DNA of 64,000 nt from Neptunomonas japonica DSM 18939 (lineage in GTDB: Bacteria > Pseudomonadota > Gammaproteobacteria > Pseudomonadales > Balneatricaceae). The position numbers were made by a program, and so were the translations under genes. Under the pieces are notes generated by a model. That model was given only the letters and a program-made list of their open reading frames with translations, did no database searches and had not been told where the DNA came from. Each line of letters opens with the position of its first letter. Position 1 is the first letter of the stretch. The stretch covers positions 1 to 64,000 of the forward strand of contig NZ_AUGR01000005.1 of assembly GCF_000422765.1 (NCBI RefSeq). Reading direction: 5' to 3'. Shown one piece after another: positions 8,772 through 17,589 of the stretch.

Positions 8772-9653
8772 CTAACGCGTACGCACTTTATCCAACAAGT
8801 GACATACCTGCCGCAACCCTTGAACGCTTCGCAATGTAGGGCGATTAACTAGGTCAGCATTGAGTGTATACAAATGCTGCTGACGAACAGCTGAGATTTC
8901 TGGCCATGCCAGCCAACGTTCTTGCCAATTAATCGGTGTCCCCTGCTCCGGCGCTAAAATAACCTCGGGGCTCAATACGACAATACTCTCAACACTCGTT
9001 TGCGGGACAACCTCCCTCTGGTTAGCAAAAAGATTGCGGCCACCACACAAAGTGATCATCTCATTAATCATCTGTTGCTTATTAGCTGTCATCAATGGTT
9101 CGTACCACAACTGATAGAAAACAGAGACAGTGCGCTTATTCCGATAAAGCGAAACCACTTTCTCAATATCTGCATCAAATGCAGCAATGAGCGGAGTGGC
9201 CACCTCCGACTGCTGCGTTAATACCGCTAAATCAGACAGCGTCTTACTCACACCCAGTAATGACTGGCTAGACGCCCGATAAACAACCACACCTAAAGAC
9301 TCCAACAAAGCGAGAACTTCGACAGGGCTCCCACTATCCCACGCCACGACTAAGTCAGGCTGCAGTGCCAAAATAACTTCAGCACTCATCTCCTCAGCGC
9401 CACCAATACGAGGAATGGATAGCGCTTCTTTAGGGTAGTCGCTGTATTCAACCGTCGCGATAACCCTTTCACCTACACCGAGCGAAAACAGCTGCTCTGT
9501 TAAATGAGGCGCTAACGTAACAATTCGCCTGGCAGGTTGTTCTAGCGATACTTGCCGCCCGGCATCATCCTCAACCGACAACGCTTGCGCAGTGAACGAA
9601 ACGAGAATTAACACAAGCATAGCAAATGGATAAAACACGATGACCCAACTCAT
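8772..9653 (-). CDS. btuF: Periplasmic cobalamin-binding protein (BtuF-like)
   Basis: 293 residues with a Sec signal peptide (hydrophobic residues ~5-24, cleavage near AQA). The mature part is a class III periplasmic binding protein: RRIVTLAPHLTEQLFSLGVGERVIATVEYSDYP, then QPDLVVAW and the domain-linking helix. The opening is typical of B12- and iron-siderophore-binding proteins, and BtuF fits best by length and by the nearby adenosyltransferase. The membrane partners BtuC/BtuD are not in the window. Specificity for B12 is family-based, not proven. Confidence 0.8.
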   Translation of the reverse strand: MSWVIVFYPFAMLVLILVSFTAQALSVEDDAGRQVSLEQPARRIVTLAPHLTEQLFSLGVGERVIATVEYSDYPKEALSIPRIGGAEEMSAEVILALQPDLVVAWDSGSPVEVLALLESLGVVVYRASSQSLLGVSKTLSDLAVLTQQSEVATPLIAAFDADIEKVVSLYRNKRTVSVFYQLWYEPLMTANKQQMINEMITLCGGRNLFANQREVVPQTSVESIVVLSPEVILAPEQGTPINWQERWLAWPEISAVRQQHLYTLNADLVNRPTLRSVQGLRQVCHLLDKVRTR

Positions 9654-9823
9654 AGATGATTGAATTAGAAGAATAACCTAGAACTGACAAAGCCGCCTAG
9701 CGCTACTCCAGTTATAACTATCGACAAAGATAATTATCAACCGACATCACGATAAACAGCTTTCCTTAACACGTTATATTTCAGCCGCGCTACTAATTGC
9801 TCAGCTCTACTTGCTTAGATCGA

Positions 9824-10810
9824 CTACTTATTAAGATTCACAATAGTTCGCCCTTGAATCTTACCATTAACAATTTTCTCGGCGTATTCAGGCACATCAT
9901 CCAAGCCAATAACCTGGCTGATTTCACCCAGCGCTACAGCGGGTAAATCTGTTTGTAAGCGATTCCATGCTTGTGTTCTACGCTCGATAGGACACATCAC
10001 TGAATCGACACCTTGCAAACGTACATTACGTAAAATAAATGGCATGACTGTTGTTGGCAGCTTAAAGCCTCCCGCTAAGCCACAAGCGGCAACCGTAGCG
10101 TTATAATCAGCTTCAGCCAGTATTCTTGCCAGCATGGCGTCACCGACAGTATCAATACCAGCCGCCCAACGTTGGCGCTCAAGTGGACGGGCTTTTTCAC
10201 TCATCTCTTCACGCGTTAAAATAGTCGTTGCCCCCAAGCCACGCAGGTAACCTTCGGTTTCTGATCGGCCAGTAATCGCTGCTACTTCGTAACCCAGCTT
10301 TGCCAAAATAGCCACAGCAACTGAGCCCACACCACCCGCAGCACCCGACACAACAACCGGCCCTTTATCTGGTGTAACACCCCCTTCTTCAAGTGCCATC
10401 ACACACAACATCGCCGTTAGGCCTGCCGTTCCGATAGACATAGACACTTCAGGCGCCATACCTGCTGGTAACGGCACTAGCCATTCAGATTTAAGACGTG
10501 CTTTTTGTGACAAGCCACCCCAGAAACGCTCGCCCACGCTCCAACCTGTGAGTACAACTTGATCGCCAGCTTTATAAGCATCACTGTTACTTTCTGCCAC
10601 AGTACCGACTAGATCGATACCCGGCACCATTGGGAATTTGCTAACAATTTTGCCTGTTCCGGTAATAGCCAAACCATCTTTAAAGTTAATGGATGAGTAA
10701 TCGACATCAACTAATACATCTTCATCAGGCAGATCGCTGACATCCAACGTTTTAATTTCGGCAACAGTTTTACCGTCTACTTGATCCAGAACCAGTGCTT
10801 TAAACATCAC
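9824..10810 (-). CDS. acuI: Acrylyl-CoA reductase / YhdH-type quinone oxidoreductase
   Basis: 328 residues of the zinc-free medium-chain dehydrogenase family. The N-terminal GroES-like domain carries NFKDGLAITG and PMVPGIDLVGTV; the Rossmann domain has VVSGAAGGVGSVAVAILAKLGY. AcuI/YhdH proteins reduce acrylyl-CoA to propionyl-CoA with NADPH, a step that detoxifies acrylate in marine bacteria. No DMSP or propionate genes lie next to it, so the physiological link is inferred from family only. Starts with tandem ATGs. Single gene. Confidence 0.85.
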   Translation of the reverse strand: MMFKALVLDQVDGKTVAEIKTLDVSDLPDEDVLVDVDYSSINFKDGLAITGTGKIVSKFPMVPGIDLVGTVAESNSDAYKAGDQVVLTGWSVGERFWGGLSQKARLKSEWLVPLPAGMAPEVSMSIGTAGLTAMLCVMALEEGGVTPDKGPVVVSGAAGGVGSVAVAILAKLGYEVAAITGRSETEGYLRGLGATTILTREEMSEKARPLERQRWAAGIDTVGDAMLARILAEADYNATVAACGLAGGFKLPTTVMPFILRNVRLQGVDSVMCPIERRTQAWNRLQTDLPAVALGEISQVIGLDDVPEYAEKIVNGKIQGRTIVNLNK

Positions 10811-10885
10811 AAACCCCTATTTGTCTTACAATTTAACAAATCATAACATCGGTGCTTATAAAAATTCTACAGCGTTGTTCAATTT

Positions 10886-11389
10886 TTAAGCAGAAGACTT
10901 TGGCAGTACCCAATTCGGGCGTGGAAAATGACAGGTGTAACCATTAGGGAAATGCTCCAAATAATCCTGATGCTCAAGCTCAGCTTCCCAGAAATCACTC
11001 ACTGGCTCTAGCTCAGTAACCACTTTAGCCGGCCATAAACCTGAGGCATTAACATCGGCGATGGTATCCAACGCCATCTTTTTTTGATCATCGCTCACAT
11101 AATAAATCGCCGAGCGATAAGACATCCCCTGATCATTCCCCTGCCGATTAGGTGTTGTTGGATCATGAATTTGAAAAAACAGTTCAAGAATACGACGATA
11201 AGACAACTGAGCAGGATCAAATAGAATCTCGATACCTTCAGCATGAGTTCCGTGATTACGATACGTGGCATTAGGCACATCGCCACCGGTATACCCGACC
11301 CGCGTTGCATCAACTCCCGGCAACTTACGAATTAGATCCTGCATACCCCAAAAACAACCACCTGCCAGCACTGCACGCTCTTGTGACAT
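10886..11389 (-). CDS. msrA: Peptide-methionine (S)-S-oxide reductase MsrA (copy 1)
   Basis: 167 residues. It reduces methionine-S-sulfoxide in proteins. The catalytic motif GGCFWG places the nucleophilic cysteine at residue 12; [26 protein letters not shown] and YRSAIYY are the usual substrate-pocket stretches. Cytoplasmic, no signal peptide. A second, more divergent MsrA is encoded at 51597-52055, so the organism carries at least two. Confidence 0.94.
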   Translation of the reverse strand: MSQERAVLAGGCFWGMQDLIRKLPGVDATRVGYTGGDVPNATYRNHGTHAEGIEILFDPAQLSYRRILELFFQIHDPTTPNRQGNDQGMSYRSAIYYVSDDQKKMALDTIADVNASGLWPAKVVTELEPVSDFWEAELEHQDYLEHFPNGYTCHFPRPNWVLPKSSA

Positions 11390-11464
11390 GTTGGTATCTC
11401 CATTAAAAACTAATATTTAAAGGCTCTAAGCCTAACGGCATTATGGTTGGAGGCTTAGCTAGTG

Positions 11465-11905
11465 TCATTGGTTCAATTTCTGTTTTAGGACCCACATATA
11501 CCCACCCATGAAACAGCCCAAGATTACCGGTATATGATTTTTATAAATAGTCATCCCAAGACTCATTGAAATACAGACTAAGAGCGAGATTAAAACAACG
11601 GATAAAAAAGGCCAAGCAATAGATTTTTTAGCTCCGAAATAACCGACAACACCCATCAATGCCATAGTTATAGGAAAACGTAAAAGATAAACCTCTTGGG
11701 AGTTTAGAAACTGATTGATAATCTCTAATGATTCGGTATCGCGAGTTTTTCCCAACCCATTTAGGTACATACCAATAACGGCCATTACTAAATAAGCCAC
11801 AAACCAAGTATTAAAGACTTTAGTGTACCGAGAACAACGCCCTTTATCGGTATAAGGCTCATTTGAACTCCTTTCAAATATTTTAGAGAAACGCCCCGCA
11901 CACAT
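11465..11905 (-). CDS. Unknown membrane protein, 146 aa
   Basis: Not recognised. A basic, hydrophilic N-terminus of ~30 residues is followed by three or four hydrophobic stretches (~33-48, ~76-92, ~96-115 and ~122-139), so it is probably an inner-membrane protein. The ATG lies 3 bases after the stop of the upstream 129-codon gene, which indicates a two-gene operon. The base composition looks more AT-rich than the neighbouring metabolic genes, and none of the three small genes here is found in the conserved blocks elsewhere in the window, so this may be an accessory insertion. Confidence 0.6.
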   Translation of the reverse strand: MCAGRFSKIFERSSNEPYTDKGRCSRYTKVFNTWFVAYLVMAVIGMYLNGLGKTRDTESLEIINQFLNSQEVYLLRFPITMALMGVVGYFGAKKSIAWPFLSVVLISLLVCISMSLGMTIYKNHIPVILGCFMGGYMWVLKQKLNQ

Positions 11906-11908
11906 TTG

Positions 11909-12298
11909 TTACATCTTTCTGTAGTGCTCAACGCCTCCATCTTTATTAGAGTGCATTGCTAACATTCCATTTTCTACACAAGCTTTAAAATAGCCAAGCT
12001 GAGCAATATCTAAATCAAAACACCCATCACTTCTTGGAGTAGATTCATACAAAAAATCCCCACCAACCTCACCAAACTTATAGGTTATTTTTCCGTCATT
12101 TTTAACTACCATACGGCTATTATTAACAAGCTTTTTTATACTATTTGCCTGACTTGGAGGCATTCCGTTTTTATATGCCATGTTCAAAAGTGCCTCTTCA
12201 TCTGGAGCCCACTTTCCTAGCAATGGTGAAGGTAAATTATTATTGTAATACCAGTACCCACTACCTGCTAAAATCATAATTACTAGTATATTTTTCAT
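11909..12298 (-). CDS. Unknown secreted or membrane-anchored protein, 129 aa
   Basis: Not recognised. It starts at an ATG with AAGGAA upstream. Residues 1-20 form a signal peptide or anchor (MKNILVIMILAGSGYWYY). Then comes PSPLLGKWAPDEEALLNMA, which reads like the opening of small LGKW-type lipocalin-like or stress proteins that bind a ligand in a beta-barrel (weak resemblance). Two cysteines near the C-terminus (DGCFDLD and FKACVENG) could form a disulfide outside the cytoplasm. Operon partner of the membrane protein that follows it. Confidence 0.6.
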   Translation of the reverse strand: MKNILVIMILAGSGYWYYNNNLPSPLLGKWAPDEEALLNMAYKNGMPPSQANSIKKLVNNSRMVVKNDGKITYKFGEVGGDFLYESTPRSDGCFDLDIAQLGYFKACVENGMLAMHSNKDGGVEHYRKM

Positions 12299-12357
12299 TC
12301 AATCATTCCTTGAAATGTCATTGTATTATGCTGTCCTGCAGTATTTCGTACTACCAA

Positions 12358-12732
12358 CTACAATCCGCTCTCTACATAGTGGTGATAGATAGCACACTGT
12401 CTTTTACTTTCTTTTTCGGTTGTATAGGTTTGCTTTTTTTGGTGCATGGCCGACCAATCAATACATGAGCGCCACATCGCTTTTCCTTTCTCACTACGTG
12501 CTCGCTGTTTTTTAGCCGTATTTTGTCTTACCGCAGCATCTGCCTGTTTTTGCTCTATTAATTGCTCTCGCGTTAAATCGATAATTGCGTTCACTTCACG
12601 CAATTCAGACGCAGCAAACTGAGCGGCAATGTAGTTAGATAAGAGGTTGCCGCAAGTAACGGCCAACGTGATGATAAAAAACAGGGCTAAAAAATGGGGT
12701 GTTTTCACTGTGTTGAAATATCCGTATTTCAA
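12358..12732 (-). CDS. Unknown small protein with one membrane segment
   Basis: Not recognised. The longest frame uses a TTG start at 12732; a GTG eight codons later (VKTPHFLALFF) is an alternative, and neither has a strong ribosome binding site. One hydrophobic segment (~12-34) is followed by a charged, Gln/Lys-rich helical region (~42-85) and a Cys/Trp-containing C-terminus (MWRSCIDWSAMH). It would be a bitopic inner-membrane protein with a coiled-coil-like tail. Confidence 0.5.
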   Translation of the reverse strand: MKYGYFNTVKTPHFLALFFIITLAVTCGNLLSNYIAAQFAASELREVNAIIDLTREQLIEQKQADAAVRQNTAKKQRARSEKGKAMWRSCIDWSAMHQKKQTYTTEKESKRQCAIYHHYVESGL

Positions 12733-12824
12733 AGCAAATTATGAAGGCCTGTGGATAACAGGCCTGATGGTCTATAGAACGAGTTGGTTTATGAGCCAGT
12801 CGATCTTTGTAAAGAGTATAGCAG

Positions 12825-13130
12825 TTATTTAGCGATCATTTTTTCTTGTACGCTAATGACTTTGTCGGCCATCGTCTGATCTTTGTCTATGCGTGTGCCT
12901 AATTTCATATGGCTTGTAATACGCACCGCACCCTCCGCATGAAGAACTTCGTGACAACGTTTCACTGCGGCCATTACACCTTCCCACTCACCTTCTACGT
13001 TAGTACCGTAGCCATGCATTGTATGCGTTAAGCCTGCATCTTCAAAAATCTTTTGGCACATAGCTATATAAGGTGATACAGAAGTGCCTACGCCGCCAGG
13101 TGAAACCATTATATCCATCAATACGTACAT
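12825..13130 (-). CDS. MTH1187/YqgV family thiamine-binding protein
   Basis: About 101 residues from the ATG at 13130; a TTG five codons earlier is an alternative, but GAGG lies properly before the ATG. The pattern MDIMVSPGGVGTSVSPYIAMC ... MHGYGTNVEGEWEGVMAAVKRCHEVLHAEGAVRI matches the UPF0045 ferredoxin-like proteins reported to bind thiamine or HMP. Cytoplasmic, monocistronic. Biological role poorly known. Confidence 0.8.
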   Translation of the reverse strand: MYVLMDIMVSPGGVGTSVSPYIAMCQKIFEDAGLTHTMHGYGTNVEGEWEGVMAAVKRCHEVLHAEGAVRITSHMKLGTRIDKDQTMADKVISVQEKMIAK

Positions 13131-13292
13131 TGTGCTTATCCTCAATTTTGGCTGTTATATGGCTGTATTCCACAATCCTTAGTGCAATGTATCAAGGGCC
13201 AACCAACTTTTTTAGATTGGCCAGCCCTTTTCACAAAACTTATCAATTGAGTTGATACTGATACTGGTTATTACTACACCCGACCAATTCTT

Positions 13293-14900
13293 CTATTTAT
13301 TAGCGTTATTAATGCTCAATGCCATCGCTTCAGCAACCTTGATACCATCAATCGCTGCCGACATAATGCCACCCGCGTAACCCGCACCTTCACCTGCTGG
13401 GAACAAGCCTTGAGTATTAATACTCTGAAAGTCTTTACCACGTTTTATACAGATAGGAGCCGAGGTTCTAGTTTCAACACCCGTGAGCAGCGCGTCCTCT
13501 AAAGCAAACCCTTTTATCTTTCTGTTAAAAGCAGGTATCGCTTCTCGAATAGCTTCAATACAGAAGTCTGGTAGCGCTTTGGATAGATCTGTTAGTTTGA
13601 TACCCGGTTTAAATGATGGCTCTACACTGCCGATAGTCTCGGAGGATACTCCTTTTAAGAAGTCGCCAACCTTTTGCGCAGGTGCACCGTAATTTTCGCC
13701 CCCTAACAGGTAAGCATTGCTTTCGAGTTCTCGCTGAAAATCAATGCCGGCCAATGGACCACCTGGATAATCCGTTGGATCAATGCCTACTACAATTGCA
13801 CTATTAGCGTTACGCTCTGCTCGTGAATACTGGCTCATACCATTAGTAACGACACGGTGCTCTTCAGACGTTGCTGCCACAACAGTACCTCCAGGACACA
13901 TACAGAAGCTGTAAACAGAACGACCGCCTTTACAGTGATGAACTAGCTTGTAGTCAGCAGCACCTAGGATTTCGTTACCCGCATTTGCGCCAAAGCGCGC
14001 TTCATCAATGAGTGACTGTTGATGTTCGATTCTAAAACCAACAGAAAAAGGCTTCGCTTCGATATATACGTTTTTGTCGTAAAGCATCTGAAAAGTATCA
14101 CGAGCACTATGGCCAATCGCTAAGGCGATATGCTTAGACTTAATAACTTCGCCATCTGCCAAAGCAACGCCGGTAATCTGCCCTGCTTCTATCTGTACAT
14201 CATCAACGCGCGCACTAAAGCGAATTTCACCGCCCAGCTCTATGATTTTCGCACGCATTTTTTCTACCATCGATACCAAACGGAATGTACCAATATGCGG
14301 CTTACTCACAAACATAATTTCATCGGGTGCGCCCGCTGCGACGAACTCAGTAAGTACTTTACGACCATAATGATGCGGATCTTTCACTTGGCTATACAAC
14401 TTACCATCGGAGAATGTACCTGCTCCGCCTTCACCAAACTGCACGTTAGACTCAGTGTTTAATATTTTCTTACGCCAGAAGCCAAACGTATCTTTAGTAC
14501 GCTCACGCACTTCTTTACCGCGATCAAGGATAATCGGCTTATAGCCCATTTGTGCCAAGACTAGCCCCGTTAACAAGCCACAGGGGCCAAAACCAATAAC
14601 AACAGGGCGTTCCTGCAAATCTACTGGCGCTTGTGCCACAAACTGATAGCTCATGTCTGGAGTAGCTTTAATGAGCTGTTCATCTGCAAACTTTTCGAGA
14701 AGCGCTTCATTACTTTTCGTCTCAACATCCAATGTATAGATAAGCACGATGTTAGCTTTTTTTCGGGCATCATATCCGCGCCGATGTACGTGGTAGCTAA
14801 CGAGATCATCAGCCTTAATAGATAAGCGGGCCACAACAGCATTGGCAATAGCCTGATCATCATGATCTAGCGGTAATTGGATATTCGTAAGGCGTATCAT
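13293..14900 (-). CDS. FAD-dependent dehydrogenase (COG2509 family)
   Basis: 535 residues. After an N-terminal ~95-residue domain, a dinucleotide-binding motif VVIGFGPCGLLTGLVLAQMGY introduces a large FAD-binding fold; FGEGGAGTFSDGKLY and the C-terminal GLFPAGEGAGYAGGIMSAAIDG are hallmark stretches of this HI0933-like/COG2509 flavoprotein family. The substrate is unknown for the whole family. Cytoplasmic, monocistronic, of usual length. Confidence 0.85.
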   Translation of the reverse strand: MIRLTNIQLPLDHDDQAIANAVVARLSIKADDLVSYHVHRRGYDARKKANIVLIYTLDVETKSNEALLEKFADEQLIKATPDMSYQFVAQAPVDLQERPVVIGFGPCGLLTGLVLAQMGYKPIILDRGKEVRERTKDTFGFWRKKILNTESNVQFGEGGAGTFSDGKLYSQVKDPHHYGRKVLTEFVAAGAPDEIMFVSKPHIGTFRLVSMVEKMRAKIIELGGEIRFSARVDDVQIEAGQITGVALADGEVIKSKHIALAIGHSARDTFQMLYDKNVYIEAKPFSVGFRIEHQQSLIDEARFGANAGNEILGAADYKLVHHCKGGRSVYSFCMCPGGTVVAATSEEHRVVTNGMSQYSRAERNANSAIVVGIDPTDYPGGPLAGIDFQRELESNAYLLGGENYGAPAQKVGDFLKGVSSETIGSVEPSFKPGIKLTDLSKALPDFCIEAIREAIPAFNRKIKGFALEDALLTGVETRTSAPICIKRGKDFQSINTQGLFPAGEGAGYAGGIMSAAIDGIKVAEAMALSINNANK

Positions 14901-15047
14901 GTGAGGATTCCAGAAAACCGAAGGCCTATGAAAAATTATAAAAGGCCGCCGAGAGTTACTTAGTTATAGTAAAGAGTGCAGTTTACGCACTTATTTATGA
15001 TGTGTCGCAAAATTGGCCATCACACACTGTTATTTTTCTATTTATCT

Positions 15048-15788
15048 CTACTGGCTAATTGCCCAATTCAGATGTGAACGATGAATACTCTCAACCTCTT
15101 GAGGCGTTAAGGTACGGCTCTCACCAGGCAGCAAAGCCGAATCAAGCGATAGGCACCCAATAGACATTCGATGCAGTTGCAACACAGGGTTACGAAACCG
15201 GCCAAACATCCGTTTGATCTGGTGATAACGTCCTTCAGTCAGATCCACATGTGCAACATACTCAGAGACAATTTCAAGCATTGCTGGTTCAGTTTTAATA
15301 TCTTCATAGGAAAAATACATGCCTTGTGCAAAGGCCTTTATATATTCTTCTGCAAGGCTATTTTGCAGAGTAACTTTATAAGACTTTGTTACTTTGTTTT
15401 CAGGTGATGTTAGTTGACGAGACCAACGCCCATCATTGGTTAGTAACAGTAAACCTGACGTATTCAGATCTAAGCGCCCTACTATGTGCAGCGTAGCTTT
15501 ATCTGGCCTATCAAGTAGATCAATCACGGTACGATGCTGATCATCCTCAGTAGCACTTACCACACCAATGGGTTTATGCATCATGATATAAACAGGTTTA
15601 TTCGCCTGTAATACCCGATGAGCATCCAAAACAATACGAGAAAACTCATCAACAGGCTGATCAATATTCAGAGCAACCACACCATCTACACTTACGCGTT
15701 TTTGGGCTAGAAAAAGCCTGACATCTTTACGGTTCATACTTAAATGATTACTTAGAAACCGATCCAAGCGGCCGCGCTTTGACTGCAT
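15048..15788 (-). CDS. rsuA: 16S rRNA pseudouridine synthase, RsuA type
   Basis: About 246 residues from an ATG at 15788 preceded by GAGGAG; a TTG at 15803 opens a longer frame but includes that ribosome binding site. An S4 RNA-binding domain (residues ~5-55; RLDRFLSNHLSMNRKDVRLFL) is followed by the catalytic domain with GRLDLNTSGLLLLTNDG, whose Asp (near residue 107) is the catalytic aspartate. RsuA makes pseudouridine 516 in 16S rRNA; RluE/RluF relatives cannot be excluded. Confidence 0.88.
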   Translation of the reverse strand: MQSKRGRLDRFLSNHLSMNRKDVRLFLAQKRVSVDGVVALNIDQPVDEFSRIVLDAHRVLQANKPVYIMMHKPIGVVSATEDDQHRTVIDLLDRPDKATLHIVGRLDLNTSGLLLLTNDGRWSRQLTSPENKVTKSYKVTLQNSLAEEYIKAFAQGMYFSYEDIKTEPAMLEIVSEYVAHVDLTEGRYHQIKRMFGRFRNPVLQLHRMSIGCLSLDSALLPGESRTLTPQEVESIHRSHLNWAISQ

Positions 15789-15884
15789 GGCGGAACTCCT
15801 CAACTATTCAGTAAATGATTATACAGTGAAGCCCTAGTATTGCCCCTTTATTAAGACAAGCAGCACATCAACCAAACCCTGACA

Positions 15885-15910
15885 TAAAAAAACCACTCGA
15901 AAGTGGTTTT
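15885..15910 (-). terminator. Rho-independent terminator of the PEP-CTERM gene
   Basis: Stem AAACCACT / AGTGGTTT with a TTCG loop on the minus strand, running into seven T residues. It sits directly downstream of the shifted-frame stop at 15927, which supports the PEP-CTERM tail belonging to this gene. Confidence 0.85.
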
Positions 15911-15926
15911 AGCTTATCGATGACAA

Positions 15927-16338
15927 CTAGGCACAACGGCGAGCAGCCCCAGCACCCAATAAACCTAACGAAAACAAAGCAACAGTTGAAGGTTCAGAAA
16001 CACTGTGCTCAATAGGTCCATCATACAACAAACAAATCCGCATCAAAATCCCAAGAAACTCGTACTTCTGAATCTTCGGCAGAACCATTTGTATCCGTTA
16101 AAAAACCAAAGCTTACTTCAACACTACTTTGCATAGGATCAGAGGAAGCCAAAAGCTCTGCACTTAAGGTACGCACCGCATTTGTACCTATTGCATACGT
16201 ATCTGTGCCACTCAAAGTTATCATCTGCTCCAAACCGACATTAAACCCATCAATTTCGATCAAGCCAGCTTGCGCTGTAAATAGGCTCCCAGCAAATATA
16301 AGCATTAAGTTCTTCAGTACACACTTCTTTTTCAACAA
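15927..16338 (-). pseudogene. PEP-CTERM exported protein split by a +1 frameshift before its sorting tail
   Basis: Frame 1 starts at 16338 with a basic N-terminus and signal peptide (KNLMLIFAGSLFTAQAG), then a ~75-residue acidic beta-rich passenger, and stops at 16021 after DADLFVV. Skipping one base just before that stop continues as YDGPIEHSVSEPSTVALFS, LGLLGAGAARR and CA, a clean PEP-CTERM motif with hydrophobic segment and Arg pair, ending at 15927 right before a strong terminator. So the two frames were almost certainly one gene of ~135 residues. The shift lies near 16021-16033 in a T/G-rich run. It may be a true mutation, a programmed shift, phase variation or a sequencing error. The untailed product would be exported but not sorted. 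Confidence 0.75.
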
Positions 16339-16717
16339 AATTACATTTTAAAATTTGCAGATCGTATTACCAAACCATTGATTTTTATAATTTTTAATAA
16401 CATGACCTTTGCGCTTTCATACAATGAAGGCAACAAATCATTTTAGCTCAGCATGCAAAGCTTACGCCGATTAATACAACCGTATAAAAAGAATAAGCTA
16501 AAAAAGAGGTTAATATACAAAAACATATTAGATGTAAGATTTACTGAAAATAAGCACTTTAAAATCAATTAATTACAACGAAATTTTTAAAGCTACGGTT
16601 CACTTTTCTATTTGAAAAAACAAATCTACACCAGCAAAGTATTCAATGCGCGTTACAATTTAACAACAAACCTAAACTATGAAATACTCACACTCTATTT
16701 ATTGTGAGTAAAAGCGT
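16339..16717. other. Intergenic, AT-rich, regulatory
   Basis: About 380 very AT-rich bases between divergent genes. No coding frame is credible. It should hold the promoters of the PEP-CTERM gene (minus) and the GntR regulator (plus), and contains one clear inverted repeat at its right end, listed separately. Confidence 0.5.
16685..16710. promoter_or_regulatory. Inverted repeat before the GntR gene
   Basis: Perfect 8-bp arms TACTCACA and TGTGAGTA separated by 10 bases, ending 7 bases before the GTG start. It could be an autoregulatory operator for the FCD-GntR protein, or an RNA hairpin next to the start codon. The arms resemble the kind of dyad bound by GntR dimers, though FadR/FCD operators usually have shorter spacers. 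Confidence 0.5.
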
Positions 16718-17467
16718 GTGAAATCTATAGATTTTGAACCCGTCAGCCAGAAAAGCCTATCTCGCCAGATCGCGGATCAAATTCGCCAAGCGATTATCGA
16801 CGGATCTTTAGCAGCCGATGATCGCTTACCCACTGAGGATGAACTCGCAGCCCGCTTCAGTGTTTCACGCCCCACTATCCGTGAAGCCCTCAAACGACTC
16901 GCCGCACAAAACCTTGTTCGCTCAAAACGCGGCCCGACAGGAGGTACTTTTGTAAATCGTCCCAGTATTAGCGATTTAAGCGACTCTTTAGCTGGCGCAA
17001 CTACGCTTTTGATGGGTTTGAATGCCTTCTCATTAGAGGAGATAACACAGACACGCCTTGAGCTTGAAACCATCTGCTGCAAACTTGCTTCACAAAACCG
17101 CTCCAAAGAGGACTTGGATGCATTACTAGTCGAACTCAAAACACAAAAAGACCCTAGCCTCACTGCAGAAGAGTTTTGTGCTTCTGATGTTAACTTTCAC
17201 CGCTTAATCGCCAATGCAACCGGCAACCGTATGCTCGCCTTTGTCATGCATACCGTAATAGAAGCCTTACAACCCGTAGCCAACATGGTCGCTCACCGCT
17301 ACCGAGAGAAGGCAGTCATCTATAATCAGCATGAGCGGTTATTTGTTGCGTTATCTAATCAAGATGCTGAGCTTTGCGTCCAGATACTGTCCGAGCAAGT
17401 GCATTACCTTAATGAACAGCACAACGCAGCCCAGTCCGATAAGCAACATGACAAACAATCGTGTTAA
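16718..17467 (+). CDS. GntR-family regulator with FCD domain
   Basis: 249 residues from a GTG start. An N-terminal winged helix (residues ~8-72; SLSRQIADQIRQAIIDGSLAADD, PTEDELAARFSVSRPTIREALKRL) is followed by an all-helical FCD ligand-binding domain (~95-235) with the Asp/His metal-site pattern DVNFHRLIANATGN. FCD regulators respond to organic acids (lactate, pyruvate, glycolate, sugar acids). No transporter or catabolic gene is adjacent, so the effector and targets cannot be named. An inverted repeat immediately upstream suggests autoregulation. Confidence 0.88.
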   Translation: MKSIDFEPVSQKSLSRQIADQIRQAIIDGSLAADDRLPTEDELAARFSVSRPTIREALKRLAAQNLVRSKRGPTGGTFVNRPSISDLSDSLAGATTLLMGLNAFSLEEITQTRLELETICCKLASQNRSKEDLDALLVELKTQKDPSLTAEEFCASDVNFHRLIANATGNRMLAFVMHTVIEALQPVANMVAHRYREKAVIYNQHERLFVALSNQDAELCVQILSEQVHYLNEQHNAAQSDKQHDKQSC

Positions 17468-17589
17468 ACAAAAACTAAATGCATGTTATGTTGTCTGTTA
17501 TTGATTATGGTTGATAGGCTTTAAAGCAAGTTTCTATTATCCTAAGACGATATCAAAAAATAATGTGATTTATGCAGTGAGGACTAACT

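Noticed and set aside
11095-11313. 72-codon minus-strand frame inside msrA
   Set aside because: Overlaps the clearly real msrA in another frame.
13194-13233. Hairpin AAGGGC..CCAA / TTGG..GCCCTT before the thiamine-binding gene
   Set aside because: Stem is interrupted by a 3x3 loop and neither strand has a gene ending here with a proper T-tract in the right direction; could be incidental.
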